Assembly: GCF_002563895.1 (NCBI RefSeq)
Contig: NZ_PDJB01000001.1
Coordinates: 4,819,501-4,883,500, forward strand
Reading direction: 5' to 3'
Length of the DNA: 64,000 nucleotides
Source of the DNA: Pseudomonas lurida
Lineage (GTDB): Bacteria; Pseudomonadota; Gammaproteobacteria; Pseudomonadales; Pseudomonadaceae
Below the pieces are notes generated by a model that saw only the letters and a program-made list of their open reading frames with translations, did no database searches and was not told the origin of the DNA. This document shows, piece by piece, positions 31,302 through 40,748 of the stretch; the stretch's first letter is position 1, and each line of letters starts with the position of its first letter. Made by a program: the position numbers and the translations under genes.

Positions 31302-31378
31302 TGGTGTCCCAGGGCCGGTTCGAACGGCCAACCTTCCCCTTAGGAGGGGGATGCTCTATCCAATTGAGCTACTGGGAC
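31302..31378 (-). tRNA. tRNA-Arg(CCT)
   Basis: The minus strand folds as a cloverleaf: acceptor GTCCCAG/CTGGGAC, anticodon loop CTCCTAA (anticodon CCT), T-loop TTCGAAC and encoded CCA. Length 77. Its 3' 47 bases form the right attachment repeat (31302-31348); the duplicate at 15985 is only a fragment. Confidence 0.96.
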
Positions 31379-31702
31379 AAATGACAGCCGTCGAGCCAAA
31401 GGGGTGGCGACGGACGGCGTGCATGTTAACGGTCAGGGTGGATTTTGTCATGTCGTCCGTAGGCTTTTTGAATGTAGGCCAATCCGTATTCGATGGATTG
31501 CGGTTTGGCCCCGTAAACACAGGCACTTGCAGGCATCGTGCAAAATGCACTCCGCTAAAATGCCATCATTGCAAATTGCAACCTTTCGCCTCTTTCAAGT
31601 AGACTCAAGCCTTTGATTTTATTGAATTAATAGATTGGCACGGGACCTGCAATACTTCTCCCACACACCCAATAGCCACGGCGTTAAGCGGAGAACATAA
31701 TC

Positions 31703-31930
31703 ATGAACAGTGCCCTTCTGTTAGCCCTCAACACCGTCGCCTTGGCTGTATTGATCATGTTTCATTTTCAATCAACTGGCAGTAACGACCCTGCGCAGAT
31801 CAGCCAGGCCGTACCGCATCACTTGCAACAACGCCCGCAACTGGCAGTGATGACCCCGAACGCCCAATCGCCGGTACGCCTGACCCAAGGCACCCAGGCC
31901 GCGCCCGCATCTGAACACTGGGTTTTCTGA
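31703..31930 (+). CDS. Small membrane-anchored protein
   Basis: A 75-residue protein with one N-terminal membrane helix (SALLLALNTVALAVLIMFHF) and a polar, Gln/Pro-rich tail that would face the periplasm or cytoplasm. A GGAG lies 12 bases before the ATG. The next gene is 11 bases downstream and also a small membrane protein. No function is known to me. Confidence 0.7.
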   Translation: MNSALLLALNTVALAVLIMFHFQSTGSNDPAQISQAVPHHLQQRPQLAVMTPNAQSPVRLTQGTQAAPASEHWVF

Positions 31931-31941
31931 GGACGTCGTTA

Positions 31942-32121
31942 ATGAGTAAATTTGCCTGGCTGTTTTTGTGCCTGACCGCTGTTACAGGCCTTCTTGGCCT
32001 GAGTGCCGAGTCGCCAGACGGCCAAACCACTGCTTTCATCGCCAGCGGCGTGTTCGCCAGCCTCTTGCTGATCACCCTTATCGTGGGTCGTCGCATCAAA
32101 TTCGACCCCGTCCTGCGTTAA
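31942..32121 (+). CDS. Small membrane protein, 59 residues
   Basis: Two hydrophobic helices are visible: KFAWLFLCLTAVTGLLGLSA and TAFIASGVFASLLLITLIVG, joined by a short polar loop, with a basic C-terminus (RRIKFDPVLR). The ATG follows the previous stop by 11 bases and has GAGGAC upstream. The pattern of two membrane helices and basic end makes it a credible gene. No family recognised. Confidence 0.7.
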   Translation: MSKFAWLFLCLTAVTGLLGLSAESPDGQTTAFIASGVFASLLLITLIVGRRIKFDPVLR

Positions 32122-32511
32122 CGCCCTCGCTCCACCCTCCCCTACCTTATGTCGCCTCGTTCTCGCTAATCGGCAAATTGCCACTAGTCTTAAAGATACG
32201 GGCAAAAGGCCACTTTGCTATACGATATGCGGCCTCAAACCCTGTGGTGGCTTGGACTTACGGGAAGTTCCCTCGCGGACTCACGCGTTGAAAAGTTTTC
32301 CAACCAGTCCGCAAAAATGCAAATGAGTGCTGGCATAAAGCCTCTAGGCAGTTCAATATTTGTCACAGAATTGACGCCAAGGAACTGGCAAATCTGAGGC
32401 ATGATGCGGCCTCTTTGCAATTCAGGTTGAACTTTGGTCGTGAGCCTTGTCTTAACACTCATCTTGCGGCCAATTCCAAAAACCGCTCCCCTGAACTAAC
32501 CGGTTAAATAT
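32122..32511. other. Upstream region of amrZ
   Basis: No gene is supported in these 390 bases. It should hold the amrZ promoter and possible autoregulatory sites, but I could not identify a convincing box. No clear Shine-Dalgarno sequence precedes the amrZ ATG. Confidence 0.55.
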
Positions 32512-32838
32512 ATGCGCCCATTGAAACAGGCAATTTATTCCAGCCGTACGGCTGACAAGTTCGTCGTACGTCTGCCAGACGGAATGCGGGAACGCATTGC
32601 CGAGGTGGCTCGCAATCATCACCGCAGCATGAACTCCGAAATCATCGCTCGCCTGGAACAAAGCCTCATTCAGGAAGGTGCGCTGGGCGACGAGTTGAGC
32701 ATGCGCCTGGACAGCCCCGAGCTGTCGCTGCACGAACGCGAACTGCTGCAGCGTTTTCGTCAGCTCTCCCACCGCCAGCAAAATGCTCTCGTCTCGCTTA
32801 TCGCGCACGACGTTGAGGCGGCCGCAGAAGCCAATTGA
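32512..32838 (+). CDS. amrZ: Ribbon-helix-helix regulator AmrZ
   Basis: A 108-residue Arc-type DNA-binding protein nearly identical in pattern to P. aeruginosa Amr[53 protein letters not shown]. The strand KFVVRLP makes base contacts and the following helices dimerise; the C-terminal half ([20 protein letters not shown]) is the tetramerisation domain. AmrZ controls exopolysaccharides, c-di-GMP enzymes and motility; in P. fluorescens it represses flagellar genes. It lies just outside the element and is followed by its own terminator. Confidence 0.96.
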   Translation: MRPLKQAIYSSRTADKFVVRLPDGMRERIAEVARNHHRSMNSEIIARLEQSLIQEGALGDELSMRLDSPELSLHERELLQRFRQLSHRQQNALVSLIAHDVEAAAEAN

Positions 32839-32855
32839 TTTGCAACTGAAAGCCG

Positions 32856-32883
32856 AAGCCAGCCATGTGCTGGCTTTTTTTTG
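32856..32883 (+). terminator. Terminator of amrZ
   Basis: AAGCCAGC and GCTGGCTT with a 5-base loop, followed by a run of eight T's. Confidence 0.92.
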
Positions 32884-32895
32884 CCTGGAAATTGC

Positions 32896-32997
32896 GCTGA
32901 GGCCGGCTTGCTGGCGAGCCGAGCGGCGTACTCAGTCAGTATAAAGGCGAGGTGATGCGATCGCTGGCAGGCCAGCCCCTACAAGGGGAGCCGGCCT
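32896..32997. repeat. Degenerate REP-like sequences
   Basis: GGCCGGCTTGCTGGCGAG and, inverted, GATCGCTGGCAGGCCAGCC resemble arms of another REP subtype. A small CCCCT/AGGGG hairpin follows. It lies between two convergent genes. Confidence 0.45.
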
Positions 32998-33008
32998 ACC
33001 ATGAGAGA

Positions 33009-34451
33009 TCAAAGCAGGAAGATGGTTGCCAGGCCCAGGAAGATGAAGAAGCCACCGCTGTCGGTCATGGCCGTGATCATCACGCTGGCACCCATCGCAG
33101 GGTCACGGCCAAGGCGGGCCAAGGTCATGGGGATCAATACCCCCATCAGGGCAGCGAGCAGCAGGTTCAGCGTCATGGCGGCAGTCATCACCACACCAAG
33201 AGACCAACTGCCATACAGGAAGTAGGCCACCACGCCGATCACCCCGCCCCACACGAGACCATTTATCAGGCCTACCGCAAGCTCTTTGCGCAACAGACGC
33301 GACGAGTTGGCTGTACTGACCTGATCCAGCGCCATCGCACGTACGATCATTGTAATGGTCTGGTTGCCCGAGTTACCGCCGATACCGGCAACGATCGGCA
33401 TCAATGCCGCCAGCGCCACCAGCTTCTCGATGGAGCCTTCGAACAGCCCAATGACGCGCGAGGCGATAAAAGCAGTAATCAGGTTAACGGCCAGCCAGGC
33501 CCAGCGGTTGTGCAGCGAACGCCAGACCGAGGCGAAAATATCTTCCTCTTCACGCAAACCCGCCATGTTGAGGACTTCGGTTTCACTCTCCTCACGGATC
33601 AGGTCGACGATTTCATCGATGGTCAGACGACCGATCAGCTTGCCGTTCTTGTCGACCACCGGCGCCGAGATCAAGTCATAACGCTCGAATGCCTGAGCCG
33701 CGTCGTAAGCATCTTCGTCGGGATGAAAGCTCACGGTGTCGCTGGCCATCAGGTCTGCAACTTTCTTTTCCGGATCATTCACCAACAGGCGCTTGATCGG
33801 CAGCACGCCCTTGAGAATACCTTCGTAATCGACCACGAACAGCTTGTCGGTATGCCCCGGCAGTTCTTTCAGCCGACGCAGATAGCGCAGCACCACTTCC
33901 AGGCTGACGTCTTCGCGGATGGTGACCATCTCGAAGTCCATCAGCGCGCCGACCTGATCCTCGTCGTAGGACAGCGCAGAGCGCACACGCTCGCGCTGCT
34001 GGGTATCCAGCGCTTCCATGAGCTCATGGACAACATCACGGGGCAGTTCGGGGGCCAGGTCAGCGAGCTCGTCGGCGTCCATCTCCTTGGCTGCGGCCAG
34101 GAGCTCGTGATCGTCCATGTCGGCGATCAGGGTTTCACGGACCGAGTCGGATACTTCGAGCAGGATATCGCCGTCGCGGTCGGCCTTGACCAACTGCCAG
34201 AGGGTCAGTCGATCATCCAGCGGCAGGGCTTCGAGAATATAGGCGACGTCGGCGGAGTGCAGGTCGTCGAGCTTGCGCTGCAGTTCGACGAGGTTTTGCC
34301 GGTGAACCAGGTTTTCGACCAGGTTGTTATTCGGACCATCCTGGCGGTGCGTAAGGTCTTCGACCACGCGTTGGCGCTGCAGCAGCTCGATGACTTGAGC
34401 CAGGCGATCCTGCAGGCTTTCTTGTGTTTTCTTTACTTCTACTTCGGTCAT
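33009..34451 (-). CDS. mgtE: Magnesium transporter MgtE
   Basis: Mg2+ channel of the inner membrane, 480 residues. It has an N-terminal superhelical domain (about 40-140), two CBS domains (about 145-265; AHQ-free pattern with DYEGILKGVLPIKRLLVND and DKNGKLIGRLTIDEIVDLI), a connecting helix, and five membrane helices from about residue 290. The pore motif is visible as PIVAGIGGNSGNQTITMIVR and the end as ITDSGGFFIFLG-type sequence. The start MTEVEVKKTQ was chosen over an upstream in-frame ATG that lies in non-conserved sequence. CBS and N domains close the channel when intracellular Mg2+ is high. Confidence 0.95.
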   Translation of the reverse strand: MTEVEVKKTQESLQDRLAQVIELLQRQRVVEDLTHRQDGPNNNLVENLVHRQNLVELQRKLDDLHSADVAYILEALPLDDRLTLWQLVKADRDGDILLEVSDSVRETLIADMDDHELLAAAKEMDADELADLAPELPRDVVHELMEALDTQQRERVRSALSYDEDQVGALMDFEMVTIREDVSLEVVLRYLRRLKELPGHTDKLFVVDYEGILKGVLPIKRLLVNDPEKKVADLMASDTVSFHPDEDAYDAAQAFERYDLISAPVVDKNGKLIGRLTIDEIVDLIREESETEVLNMAGLREEEDIFASVWRSLHNRWAWLAVNLITAFIASRVIGLFEGSIEKLVALAALMPIVAGIGGNSGNQTITMIVRAMALDQVSTANSSRLLRKELAVGLINGLVWGGVIGVVAYFLYGSWSLGVVMTAAMTLNLLLAALMGVLIPMTLARLGRDPAMGASVMITAMTDSGGFFIFLGLATIFLL

Positions 34452-34791
34452 AGGCGAACTCCACTCCCAGCAGCGGGGCACGCCGGAAGGATCAATCAGT
34501 CAATTCATGATTGGTAAAACGGGGTACTGAGTAACTACTGGGTAAGTCCATGGAGGTATTCCACAAGCCCCGGCGGGGCTGACGGGCGCAATGATACACC
34601 GCCCGGCCACTTTTAACGTTAAAAAACTGGAAAGAACAAGCGCTTGCGAGCCAAAGCTGAGCATTGGCTGCATCTATGATCTGCGACGACGCAGCGGGAA
34701 AGGAAAACACATCGGAGCAGGAGAAAAAGATGAAATCCTGCACAAATCCCAGACGGCAAAAAGCCCGCACTAGGCGGGCTTTTTGTTTGTA
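34452..34791. other. Intergenic region upstream of mgtE
   Basis: No gene is seen in these 340 bases. The right end holds the tRNA terminator. No Mg-sensing leader structure was recognised. Confidence 0.5.
34758..34785 (-). terminator. Terminator of the tRNA-Arg(ACG) pair
   Basis: AAAAAGCCCGC and GCGGGCTTTTT form a symmetric stem with T-runs on both strands, 7 bases beyond the 3' end of the first tRNA. Confidence 0.88.
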
Positions 34792-34868
34792 TGGTGCACT
34801 CGACAGGATTCGAACCTGTGACCGCTCGGTTCGTAGCCGAGTACTCTATCCAGCTGAGCTACGAGTGC
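34792..34868 (-). tRNA. tRNA-Arg(ACG), copy 1
   Basis: Acceptor GCACTCG/CGAGTGC, anticodon loop CTACGAA (anticodon ACG), T-loop TTCGAAT and encoded CCA. Length 77; identical to the copy at 34941-35017. Confidence 0.96.
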
Positions 34869-34940
34869 AGATTGTGTTTTTAGACCAGATCACAACTGGT
34901 TGTAACCGAATCACCTGCATTGCTGCAACTGACTCTTAAA

Positions 34941-35017
34941 TGGTGCACTCGACAGGATTCGAACCTGTGACCGCTCGGTTCGTAGCCGAGTACTCTATCC
35001 AGCTGAGCTACGAGTGC
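34941..35017 (-). tRNA. tRNA-Arg(ACG), copy 2
   Basis: Same 77 bases as copy 1, 72 bases upstream on the minus strand. The two are probably one transcript ending at the shared terminator. Confidence 0.96.
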
Positions 35018-35125
35018 ATTTGTTGCCGCGCATTATAGGCCGTTCAATCTCTATGTAAAGCTATTTTTTCGAGTAATTTCAACAACTTACCGAAAAAACC
35101 AGATTGCAACGTACTAAGCAAATAA

Positions 35126-35216
35126 TGGCGGAGAACGGGGGATTCGAACCCCCGACACCCTTTTGAGGTGTACTCCCTTAGCAGGGGAGCGCCTTCGGCC
35201 ACTCGGCCAGCTCTCC
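35126..35216 (-). tRNA. tRNA-Ser(GCT)
   Basis: Class II tRNA of 91 bases with a long variable arm. Acceptor GGAGAGC/GTTCTCC, anticodon loop CTGCTAA (anticodon GCT), T-loop TTCGAAT, and encoded CCA. Confidence 0.96.
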
Positions 35217-35278
35217 GCAACACGGGGCGTATATTAACCACGTTCATCCCCGTTTGCAAACATAAAAAACGATAAAAA

Positions 35279-35467
35279 TTAAAGGCTTGGTTCTTCGTCC
35301 TTCTCTTTCTTGATCCGCAGGTAGATTTCCTCGCGGTGCACCGCTACCTCTTTCGGAGCGTTAACCCCAATACGTACTTGATTGCCTTTGACGCCGAGCA
35401 CGGTCACGGTGATTTCGCCATCACCGATAATCAGGCTTTCTGCGCAACGACGAGTCAGAATCAGCAT
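35279..35467 (-). CDS. rsmA: Carbon storage regulator CsrA/RsmA
   Basis: A 62-residue RNA-binding protein that represses translation by binding GGA motifs in leaders and is titrated by small RNAs of the RsmY/Z family. The product begins [20 protein letters not shown] and keeps [19 protein letters not shown], with the binding residues of the first and last strands (LILTRR, AVHREE). ATG 35467 follows the strong ribosome site AGGAGAAAGG; an in-frame ATG six codons upstream is not supported. Its place beside lysC and tRNA-Ser matches P. aeruginosa rsmA. Confidence 0.95.
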   Translation of the reverse strand: MLILTRRCAESLIIGDGEITVTVLGVKGNQVRIGVNAPKEVAVHREEIYLRIKKEKDEEPSL

Positions 35468-35598
35468 ACCTTTCTCCTCACGCATTTCAGTTCAGGAACA
35501 ACAGTCTGCAAAAAAAAGGCCTTCGACCCACAGCCAAAAAGGCCATAGCCCTACCGCCTAAGTATTGTCGAGCGCGCGCAAAAGAACATGCGCCCTAC

Positions 35599-35632
35599 AA
35601 AAAAAGGAAAGGCGCGGTAAACCGCGCCTTCC
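35599..35632 (-). terminator. Terminator of lysC
   Basis: On the minus strand AAGGCGCGGT/ACCGCGCCTT forms a 10-bp stem, followed by TCC and seven T's, just beyond the lysC stop. Confidence 0.85.
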
Positions 35633-35642
35633 AGGCACTGCA

Positions 35643-36884
35643 TCACTCGCCCTGTCGGGCCGGAGCGTCCAACTCAAAAGCGGTATGCAAAGCGCGTACA
35701 GCCAGTTCCAGGTACTTCTCTTCGATCACCACCGAGACTTTGATTTCCGACGTGGAGATCATCTGGATGTTGATGCTTTCCTTGGCCAGGGCCTCGAACA
35801 TGCGGCTGGCAACGCCGGCATGGGAACGCATGCCCACACCCACGATCGACACCTTGGCGATCTTGGTATCGCCGACCACTTCACGGGCGCCGATTTCCTT
35901 CGCCGTGTTCTGCAGGATCCGCTCCGCCGCATCGTACTCGTTGCGGTGCACAGTGAAGGTGAAATCGGTGGTGTTATCGTGCGAAACGTTCTGCACGATC
36001 ATATCGACTTCGATGTTCGCGCCACTGATAGGGCCCAGGATCTTGAACGCCACGCCCGGGGTGTCTGGCACGCCACGGATAGTCAGCTTGGCTTCATCAC
36101 GGTTGAAAGCGATACCGGAAATGATTGGCTGTTCCATGGATTCCTCTTCATCAATAGTAATGAGGGTGCCCGGCCCCTCTTTGAAGCTGTGCAATACGCG
36201 CAGCGGAACGTTGTACTTGCCGGCGAACTCCACCGCACGGATCTGCAACACCTTGGAACCGAGGCTGGCCATTTCCAGCATCTCTTCAAAGGTGATCTTG
36301 TCCAGGCGCTGGGCCACGGACACCACACGTGGGTCAGTGGTGTAGACGCCGTCCACATCGGTATAGATCTGGCATTCATCGGCCTTGAGCGCCGCTGCCA
36401 GTGCCACGCCGGTGGTGTCCGAACCGCCACGCCCGAGGGTGGTGATGTTGCCCTGCTCGTCCACACCCTGGAAGCCTGCTACAACTACCACGCGACCGGC
36501 TTTCAGATCCGTACGGATTTTCTGATCGTCAATCTGCAGGATGCGCGCCTTGGTATGCGCGCTGTCGGTAAGGATGCGCACCTGGCTGCCAGTGTAGGAC
36601 ACCGCCGGCACGCCACGCTTGTTCAGCGCCATGGCCAGCAAGGCGATGGTCACCTGCTCGCCGGTGGAGACGATCACATCCAGTTCACGCGGGAGCGGCT
36701 GTTGATCACCACTGATTGCCTTGGCCAGATCGATCAGGCGATTGGTTTCGCCGCTCATGGCCGACAGCACCACCACCAGGTCGTCGCCGGCATCGCGGAA
36801 TTTCTTAACCTTGTCGGCCACCTGCTCGATTCTTTCGACAGAGCCGACCGAGGTGCCTCCAAATTTCTGTACGATCAAAGCCAT
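35643..36884 (-). CDS. lysC: Aspartate kinase
   Basis: Phosphorylates aspartate, the first step to lysine, threonine and methionine. The 413-residue protein has the kinase domain (1-245) with KFGGTSVGSVERI, VSTGEQVTIALLAMAL and GRGGSDTTGVALAAAL. Two ACT domains follow (about 265-330 and 345-405), the sites of feedback inhibition. Met250 (ATG at 36137) follows AGAGGA, so a separate beta subunit of 164 residues may also be made from it. The gene lies between alaS and rsmA, and a terminator follows. Confidence 0.96.
   Translation of the reverse strand: MALIVQKFGGTSVGSVERIEQVADKVKKFRDAGDDLVVVLSAMSGETNRLIDLAKAISGDQQPLPRELDVIVSTGEQVTIALLAMALNKRGVPAVSYTGSQVRILTDSAHTKARILQIDDQKIRTDLKAGRVVVVAGFQGVDEQGNITTLGRGGSDTTGVALAAALKADECQIYTDVDGVYTTDPRVVSVAQRLDKITFEEMLEMASLGSKVLQIRAVEFAGKYNVPLRVLHSFKEGPGTLITIDEEESMEQPIISGIAFNRDEAKLTIRGVPDTPGVAFKILGPISGANIEVDMIVQNVSHDNTTDFTFTVHRNEYDAAERILQNTAKEIGAREVVGDTKIAKVSIVGVGMRSHAGVASRMFEALAKESINIQMISTSEIKVSVVIEEKYLELAVRALHTAFELDAPARQGE
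36142..36147 (-). promoter_or_regulatory. Internal ribosome site for a LysC beta subunit
   Basis: AGAGGA lies four bases before an in-frame ATG (36137-36135) at the start of MEQPIISGIAFNRDE, the junction of kinase and ACT domains. Alpha2-beta2 aspartokinases made from an internal start are known in other bacteria. Confidence 0.5.
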
Positions 36885-36978
36885 TTCTAAGCCGCCTCAG
36901 CCCGTAAAGGGGCGCCTAATATCCAATCCACCAGCATTGAGCAGCCCGTGACTAGACCACGGGCCGATTAACAATGCC

Positions 36979-39597
36979 TTAAATACCTGCCTCGACAAAC
37001 GGCACGGTCAGGGCCAGGGCCGCGTCCAGGGCTGCGGCGTCTACACCACCGCCTTGCGCCATGTCCGGACGACCGCCGCCCTTCCCGCCCACTGCCGCGG
37101 CGGCTTGCTTCATCAAATCACCGGCTTTGAGTTGGCCAGTCAGGTCCTTGGTTACACCGGCAACCAGAACGACCTTATCCTCATGGACACTGCCGAGCAG
37201 GATCACTGCGCGGCCGAGCTTGTTCTTCAACTGATCGACCAGGGCCAACAACGCCTTGCCGTCCTGACCATCCAGGCGTGCAGCCAGGACTTTCACGTCC
37301 TTGACGTCCACGGCCGAAGCCGACAGATCGTCGCCTGCAGCGCTGGCCGCCTTGGCCTGCAACTGCTCCAGCTGCTTCTCCAGGGCGCGGTTGCGCTCCA
37401 GCACAGCGGACAGCTTGTCGATCAGGTTGTCGCGGCTGCCCTTGACCAGGGTGGCCGCTTCCTTGAGTTGTTCTTCAGCCGCATTCAGGTAGGCCAGGGC
37501 CGCAGCGCCGGTGACCGCCTCGATACGGCGCACACCGGACGCCACGCCGCCTTCGCTGACGATTTTCAGCAGGGCAATGTCGCCGGTACGGTTGGCGTGG
37601 ATACCACCACACAGCTCCACCGAGAAGTCGCCGCCCATGCTCAGTACGCGCACGCTGTCGCCGTACTTCTCGCCGAACAGTGCCATGGCGCCTTTGGCCT
37701 TGGCGGTCTCGATATCGGTCTCTTCGGTTTCCACCGGGGTGTTCTTGCGAATCTCAGCGTTGACGATGTCTTCCAGGGCCTTGATCTGCTCAGGCTTGAT
37801 CGCTTCGAAGTGGCTGAAGTCGAAGCGCAGGCGCTGGCTGTCCACCAACGAACCCTTCTGCTGGACGTGCTCACCGAGCACCTGGCGCAGTGCAGCATGC
37901 AGCAAGTGCGTGGCAGAGTGGTTCAGCGAGGTGGCGTGGCGCACATCGGCGTCTACCTGGGTGTCCACCGGCGAACCGACGGTGAGGCTACCCGATGCCA
38001 GCACACCGTGATGCAGGAATGCGCCGCCGGTCTTGGTGGTATCACGCACGTCAAAACGACCTGAGGCCGCCTTGAGGAAACCGCAGTCGCCAATCTGGCC
38101 ACCGGATTCGGCGTAGAACGGCGTCTGGTCCAGGACCACCACGCCGTCATCGCCTTCATTCAATACGTCAACCGACTGGCCTTCCTTATAGAGGGCAACC
38201 ACTTTGGCCGCACCGCTGGTGGCTTTGTAGCCGGTGAACTCGGTGGCCACGTCAACCTTGACCAGGCTGTTGTAGTCCATGCCGAAGGCGCTGGCAGAAC
38301 GTGCACGCACGCGCTGGGCTTCCATCTCGCGCTCGAAACCTTCCTCGTCGAGGGTCAGGTTGCGCTCACGGGCGATGTCGCCGGTCAGGTCCATCGGGAA
38401 ACCGTAGGTATCGTAGAGCTTGAACACCACATCGCCCGGCACCACGGTGCCTTGCAGGTTGGCAAGGTCTTGCTCGAGGATCTTCAGGCCCTGCTCCAGG
38501 GTCTTGGCGAACTGCTCTTCTTCAGCCTTCAGCACGCGCTCGATGTGCGCCTGGTTCTGCTTCAGTTCCGGGAAGGCTTCGCCCATCTCGGCCACCAGGG
38601 CCGAGACGATCTGATAGAAGAAGCTACCGTTGGCGCCCAGCTTGTTACCGTGACGGCACGCACGACGGATGATACGACGCAGCACGTAGCCACGGCCTTC
38701 GTTGGACGGCAGCACGCCGTCGGCAATCAGGAAACCACAGGAACGGATGTGGTCAGCCACCACTTTGAGCGACGCCTGGTCCTCATTGGCGCAACCAATA
38801 GCCTTGGCGGCCGCCGCCAGCAGGCTCTGGAACAGGTCGATCTCGTAGTTGGAATGCACGTGCTGCATCACCGCACTGATCCGCTCCAGGCCCATGCCGG
38901 TGTCCACCGACGGCGCTGGCAACGGATGCAACACGCCATCGGCGGTGCGGTTGAACTGCATGAATACGTTGTTCCAGATCTCGATGTAACGGTCGCCGTC
39001 TTCCTCTGGCGAGCCCGGTGGGCCACCCCAGATATCGGCGCCGTGGTCGTAGAAGATCTCGGTGCAAGGGCCGCACGGGCCGGTATCGCCCATGGTCCAG
39101 AAGTTGTCGGAGGCGTACGGCGCGCCTTTGTTGTCGCCGATGCGCACCATGCGCTCAGCCGGGACGCCGACCTGCTTGGTCCAGATGTCGTAGGCTTCGT
39201 CATCGCTGGCGTAGACAGTGACCCAGAGTTTTTCCTTCGGCAGTTTCAGTACGCCGGTCAGGAAGGTCCAGGCGAAGTTGATCGCGTCTTGCTTGAAATA
39301 ATCGCCAAAGCTGAAGTTGCCGAGCATTTCGAAAAAGGTGTGGTGACGGGCGGTGTAGCCGACGTTTTCCAGGTCGTTGTGCTTGCCACCGGCGCGCACG
39401 CACTTCTGGCTGCTGACAGCACGGGTGTAGGCGCGCTTTTCCTGGCCCAGGAAGCAGTCCTTGAACTGGTTCATCCCCGCGTTAGTGAACAGCAGGGTTG
39501 GGTCATTGCCTGGGATCAAGGAGCTGGAGGCGACACGGGTGTGACCTTGCTCTTCGAAGAAGCGAAGGAAGGCTTCACGGATTTCTGCGCTTTTCAT
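36979..39597 (-). CDS. alaS: Alanine-tRNA ligase
   Basis: Charges tRNA-Ala, 872 residues. The catalytic domain is N-terminal ([40 protein letters not shown] and [20 protein letters not shown]). The editing domain has the zinc motif [11 protein letters not shown] near residue 560 and [12 protein letters not shown]. The C-Ala domain ends with [15 protein letters not shown] chose ATG 39597 as the conserved start; the 22 upstream in-frame codons do not resemble the family. It is upstream of lysC on the same strand, with 95 bases between them. Confidence 0.97.
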   Translation of the reverse strand: MKSAEIREAFLRFFEEQGHTRVASSSLIPGNDPTLLFTNAGMNQFKDCFLGQEKRAYTRAVSSQKCVRAGGKHNDLENVGYTARHHTFFEMLGNFSFGDYFKQDAINFAWTFLTGVLKLPKEKLWVTVYASDDEAYDIWTKQVGVPAERMVRIGDNKGAPYASDNFWTMGDTGPCGPCTEIFYDHGADIWGGPPGSPEEDGDRYIEIWNNVFMQFNRTADGVLHPLPAPSVDTGMGLERISAVMQHVHSNYEIDLFQSLLAAAAKAIGCANEDQASLKVVADHIRSCGFLIADGVLPSNEGRGYVLRRIIRRACRHGNKLGANGSFFYQIVSALVAEMGEAFPELKQNQAHIERVLKAEEEQFAKTLEQGLKILEQDLANLQGTVVPGDVVFKLYDTYGFPMDLTGDIARERNLTLDEEGFEREMEAQRVRARSASAFGMDYNSLVKVDVATEFTGYKATSGAAKVVALYKEGQSVDVLNEGDDGVVVLDQTPFYAESGGQIGDCGFLKAASGRFDVRDTTKTGGAFLHHGVLASGSLTVGSPVDTQVDADVRHATSLNHSATHLLHAALRQVLGEHVQQKGSLVDSQRLRFDFSHFEAIKPEQIKALEDIVNAEIRKNTPVETEETDIETAKAKGAMALFGEKYGDSVRVLSMGGDFSVELCGGIHANRTGDIALLKIVSEGGVASGVRRIEAVTGAAALAYLNAAEEQLKEAATLVKGSRDNLIDKLSAVLERNRALEKQLEQLQAKAASAAGDDLSASAVDVKDVKVLAARLDGQDGKALLALVDQLKNKLGRAVILLGSVHEDKVVLVAGVTKDLTGQLKAGDLMKQAAAAVGGKGGGRPDMAQGGGVDAAALDAALALTVPFVEAGI

Positions 39598-39743
39598 TAG
39601 GTTCTTCCACGGAGTCTGCGGCCAAAGGCCAGTGCGCAACATCATCAGACGAAGCGACGGCAAAGGGCCGCATTATATCGGCCCTTTGCCGGTGGTACAG
39701 CGTGTTTATGCGATAGAAACAGTCAATTAGACGGTCTGCACTG

Positions 39744-40748
39744 TCATTTCCGGGAAAAGTCGACGAATGTCTGCACGACTTGCTCGATCTGCGCGCGGTT
39801 GACGTCCAGATGCGTGACCATGCGCAGGCGCGCCGCAGCGCTCAACTTGATCCCGCGCTCAGCCGCGAAGGCTTTCAAGGCCTGGGCCTGGTCGCCGATG
39901 TGCACATAGACCATGTTGGTTTGCACCGGCTCCACTGTGTAGCCGGCCTTGCGCAGCTCATCCCCCAGCCATTGCGCGTTGGCATGGTCGTCCGCCAGGC
40001 GCTGTACCTGGTGATCCAGGGCATACAGCCCCGCCGCCGCCAGCGAACCGGCCTGGCGCATGCCACCGCCCACCATCTTGCGCAGGCGCCGCGCCTTGGC
40101 GATCAGTGCCGTGGAGCCGCACAGCACCGAGCCGATTGGCGCGCCAAGGCCTTTGGACAGGCACACCGAGACAGAATCGAAATGCTGGGCAATCTCCCGT
40201 GCATCCACCCCCAGCTTGACCGCCGCGTTGTACAACCGCGCGCCATCCAGGTGCAGGGCCAGGCCATGCTCACGCGTGAACGCGCGGGCGTTCGCCAGGT
40301 ACTCCAGCGGCAACACCTTGCCTTGCATGGTGTTCTCCAGCGCCAGCAGGCGAGTGCGGGCGAAGTGGAAGTCGTCGGGCTTGATGGCTTCGCGCACGTG
40401 GTTCAGGTCCAGGGAGCCGTCCGCCTGCACTTCCAGTGGCTGGGGCTGGATCGAACCGAGCACGGCCGCCCCGCCGCCTTCGTATTTGTAGGTGTGGGCC
40501 TGTTGGCCGACGATGTATTCCTCACCGCGTTCACAGTGGGCCATCAACGCCAGCAGGTTGCTCATGGTGCCGGTGGGCACGAACAACGCGGCGGCGAAAC
40601 CCAGGCGCTTGGCCAGTTCGGCCTCCAGGCGATTGACGCTGGGGTCCTCGCCATAGACGTCATCGCCGCTGACGGCATTGGCCATCGCGTCGAGCATGCC
40701 GGGGGTGGGTTGGGTCACGGTGTCGCTGCGCAGGTCGATCACAGTCAT
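39744..40748 (-). CDS. ltaE: Low-specificity L-threonine aldolase
   Basis: A PLP enzyme that cleaves L-threonine and allo-threonine to glycine and acetaldehyde, 334 residues. Family motifs are [20 protein letters not shown] at the start, [42 protein letters not shown] and the PLP-lysine region [17 protein letters not shown]. The start at 40748 is the conserved one; a longer frame of 36 codons lies upstream without support. It is divergent from the riboswitch-controlled ribH gene and convergent with nothing; it reads toward alaS on the same strand. Confidence 0.94.
   Translation of the reverse strand: MTVIDLRSDTVTQPTPGMLDAMANAVSGDDVYGEDPSVNRLEAELAKRLGFAAALFVPTGTMSNLLALMAHCERGEEYIVGQQAHTYKYEGGGAAVLGSIQPQPLEVQADGSLDLNHVREAIKPDDFHFARTRLLALENTMQGKVLPLEYLANARAFTREHGLALHLDGARLYNAAVKLGVDAREIAQHFDSVSVCLSKGLGAPIGSVLCGSTALIAKARRLRKMVGGGMRQAGSLAAAGLYALDHQVQRLADDHANAQWLGDELRKAGYTVEPVQTNMVYVHIGDQAQALKAFAAERGIKLSAAARLRMVTHLDVNRAQIEQVVQTFVDFSRK

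Larger units (their letters stand above)
15985..31348. mobile_element. 15.3-kb integrated element in tRNA-Arg(CCT): satellite or reduced prophage
   Basis: A 47-base direct repeat at 15985-16031 and 31302-31348 is identical over its length and consists of the tRNA 3' part, from the anticodon stem to CCA. The intact tRNA lies at the right end and only the 3' fragment at the left, as expected for integration into a tRNA 3' end. A tyrosine integrase starts 124 bases inside the left repeat. The interior has regulators, an iteron-like tract, AT-rich cargo, some phage late-type genes and a serine recombinase, but no capsid, portal or large terminase gene. REPINs are frequent outside and absent inside. 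Whether it is still mobile cannot be seen. Confidence 0.93.
31178..31702. other. Right junction of the element and upstream region of the small membrane genes
   Basis: These 525 bases hold a terminator, the right arm-type repeat, and the intact tRNA-Arg(CCT). From 31379 to 31702 I see no gene; promoters for the tRNA (minus) and the small membrane genes (plus) must lie here. Confidence 0.7.

Noticed and set aside
32952..34517. A 521-codon plus-strand frame opposite mgtE
   Set aside because: His/Gln/Asp-rich shadow of a well-supported membrane protein gene, without a domain or ribosome site.
34452..34791. A magnesium-sensing riboswitch upstream of mgtE
   Set aside because: No conserved M-box or ykoK-type sequence could be recognised.
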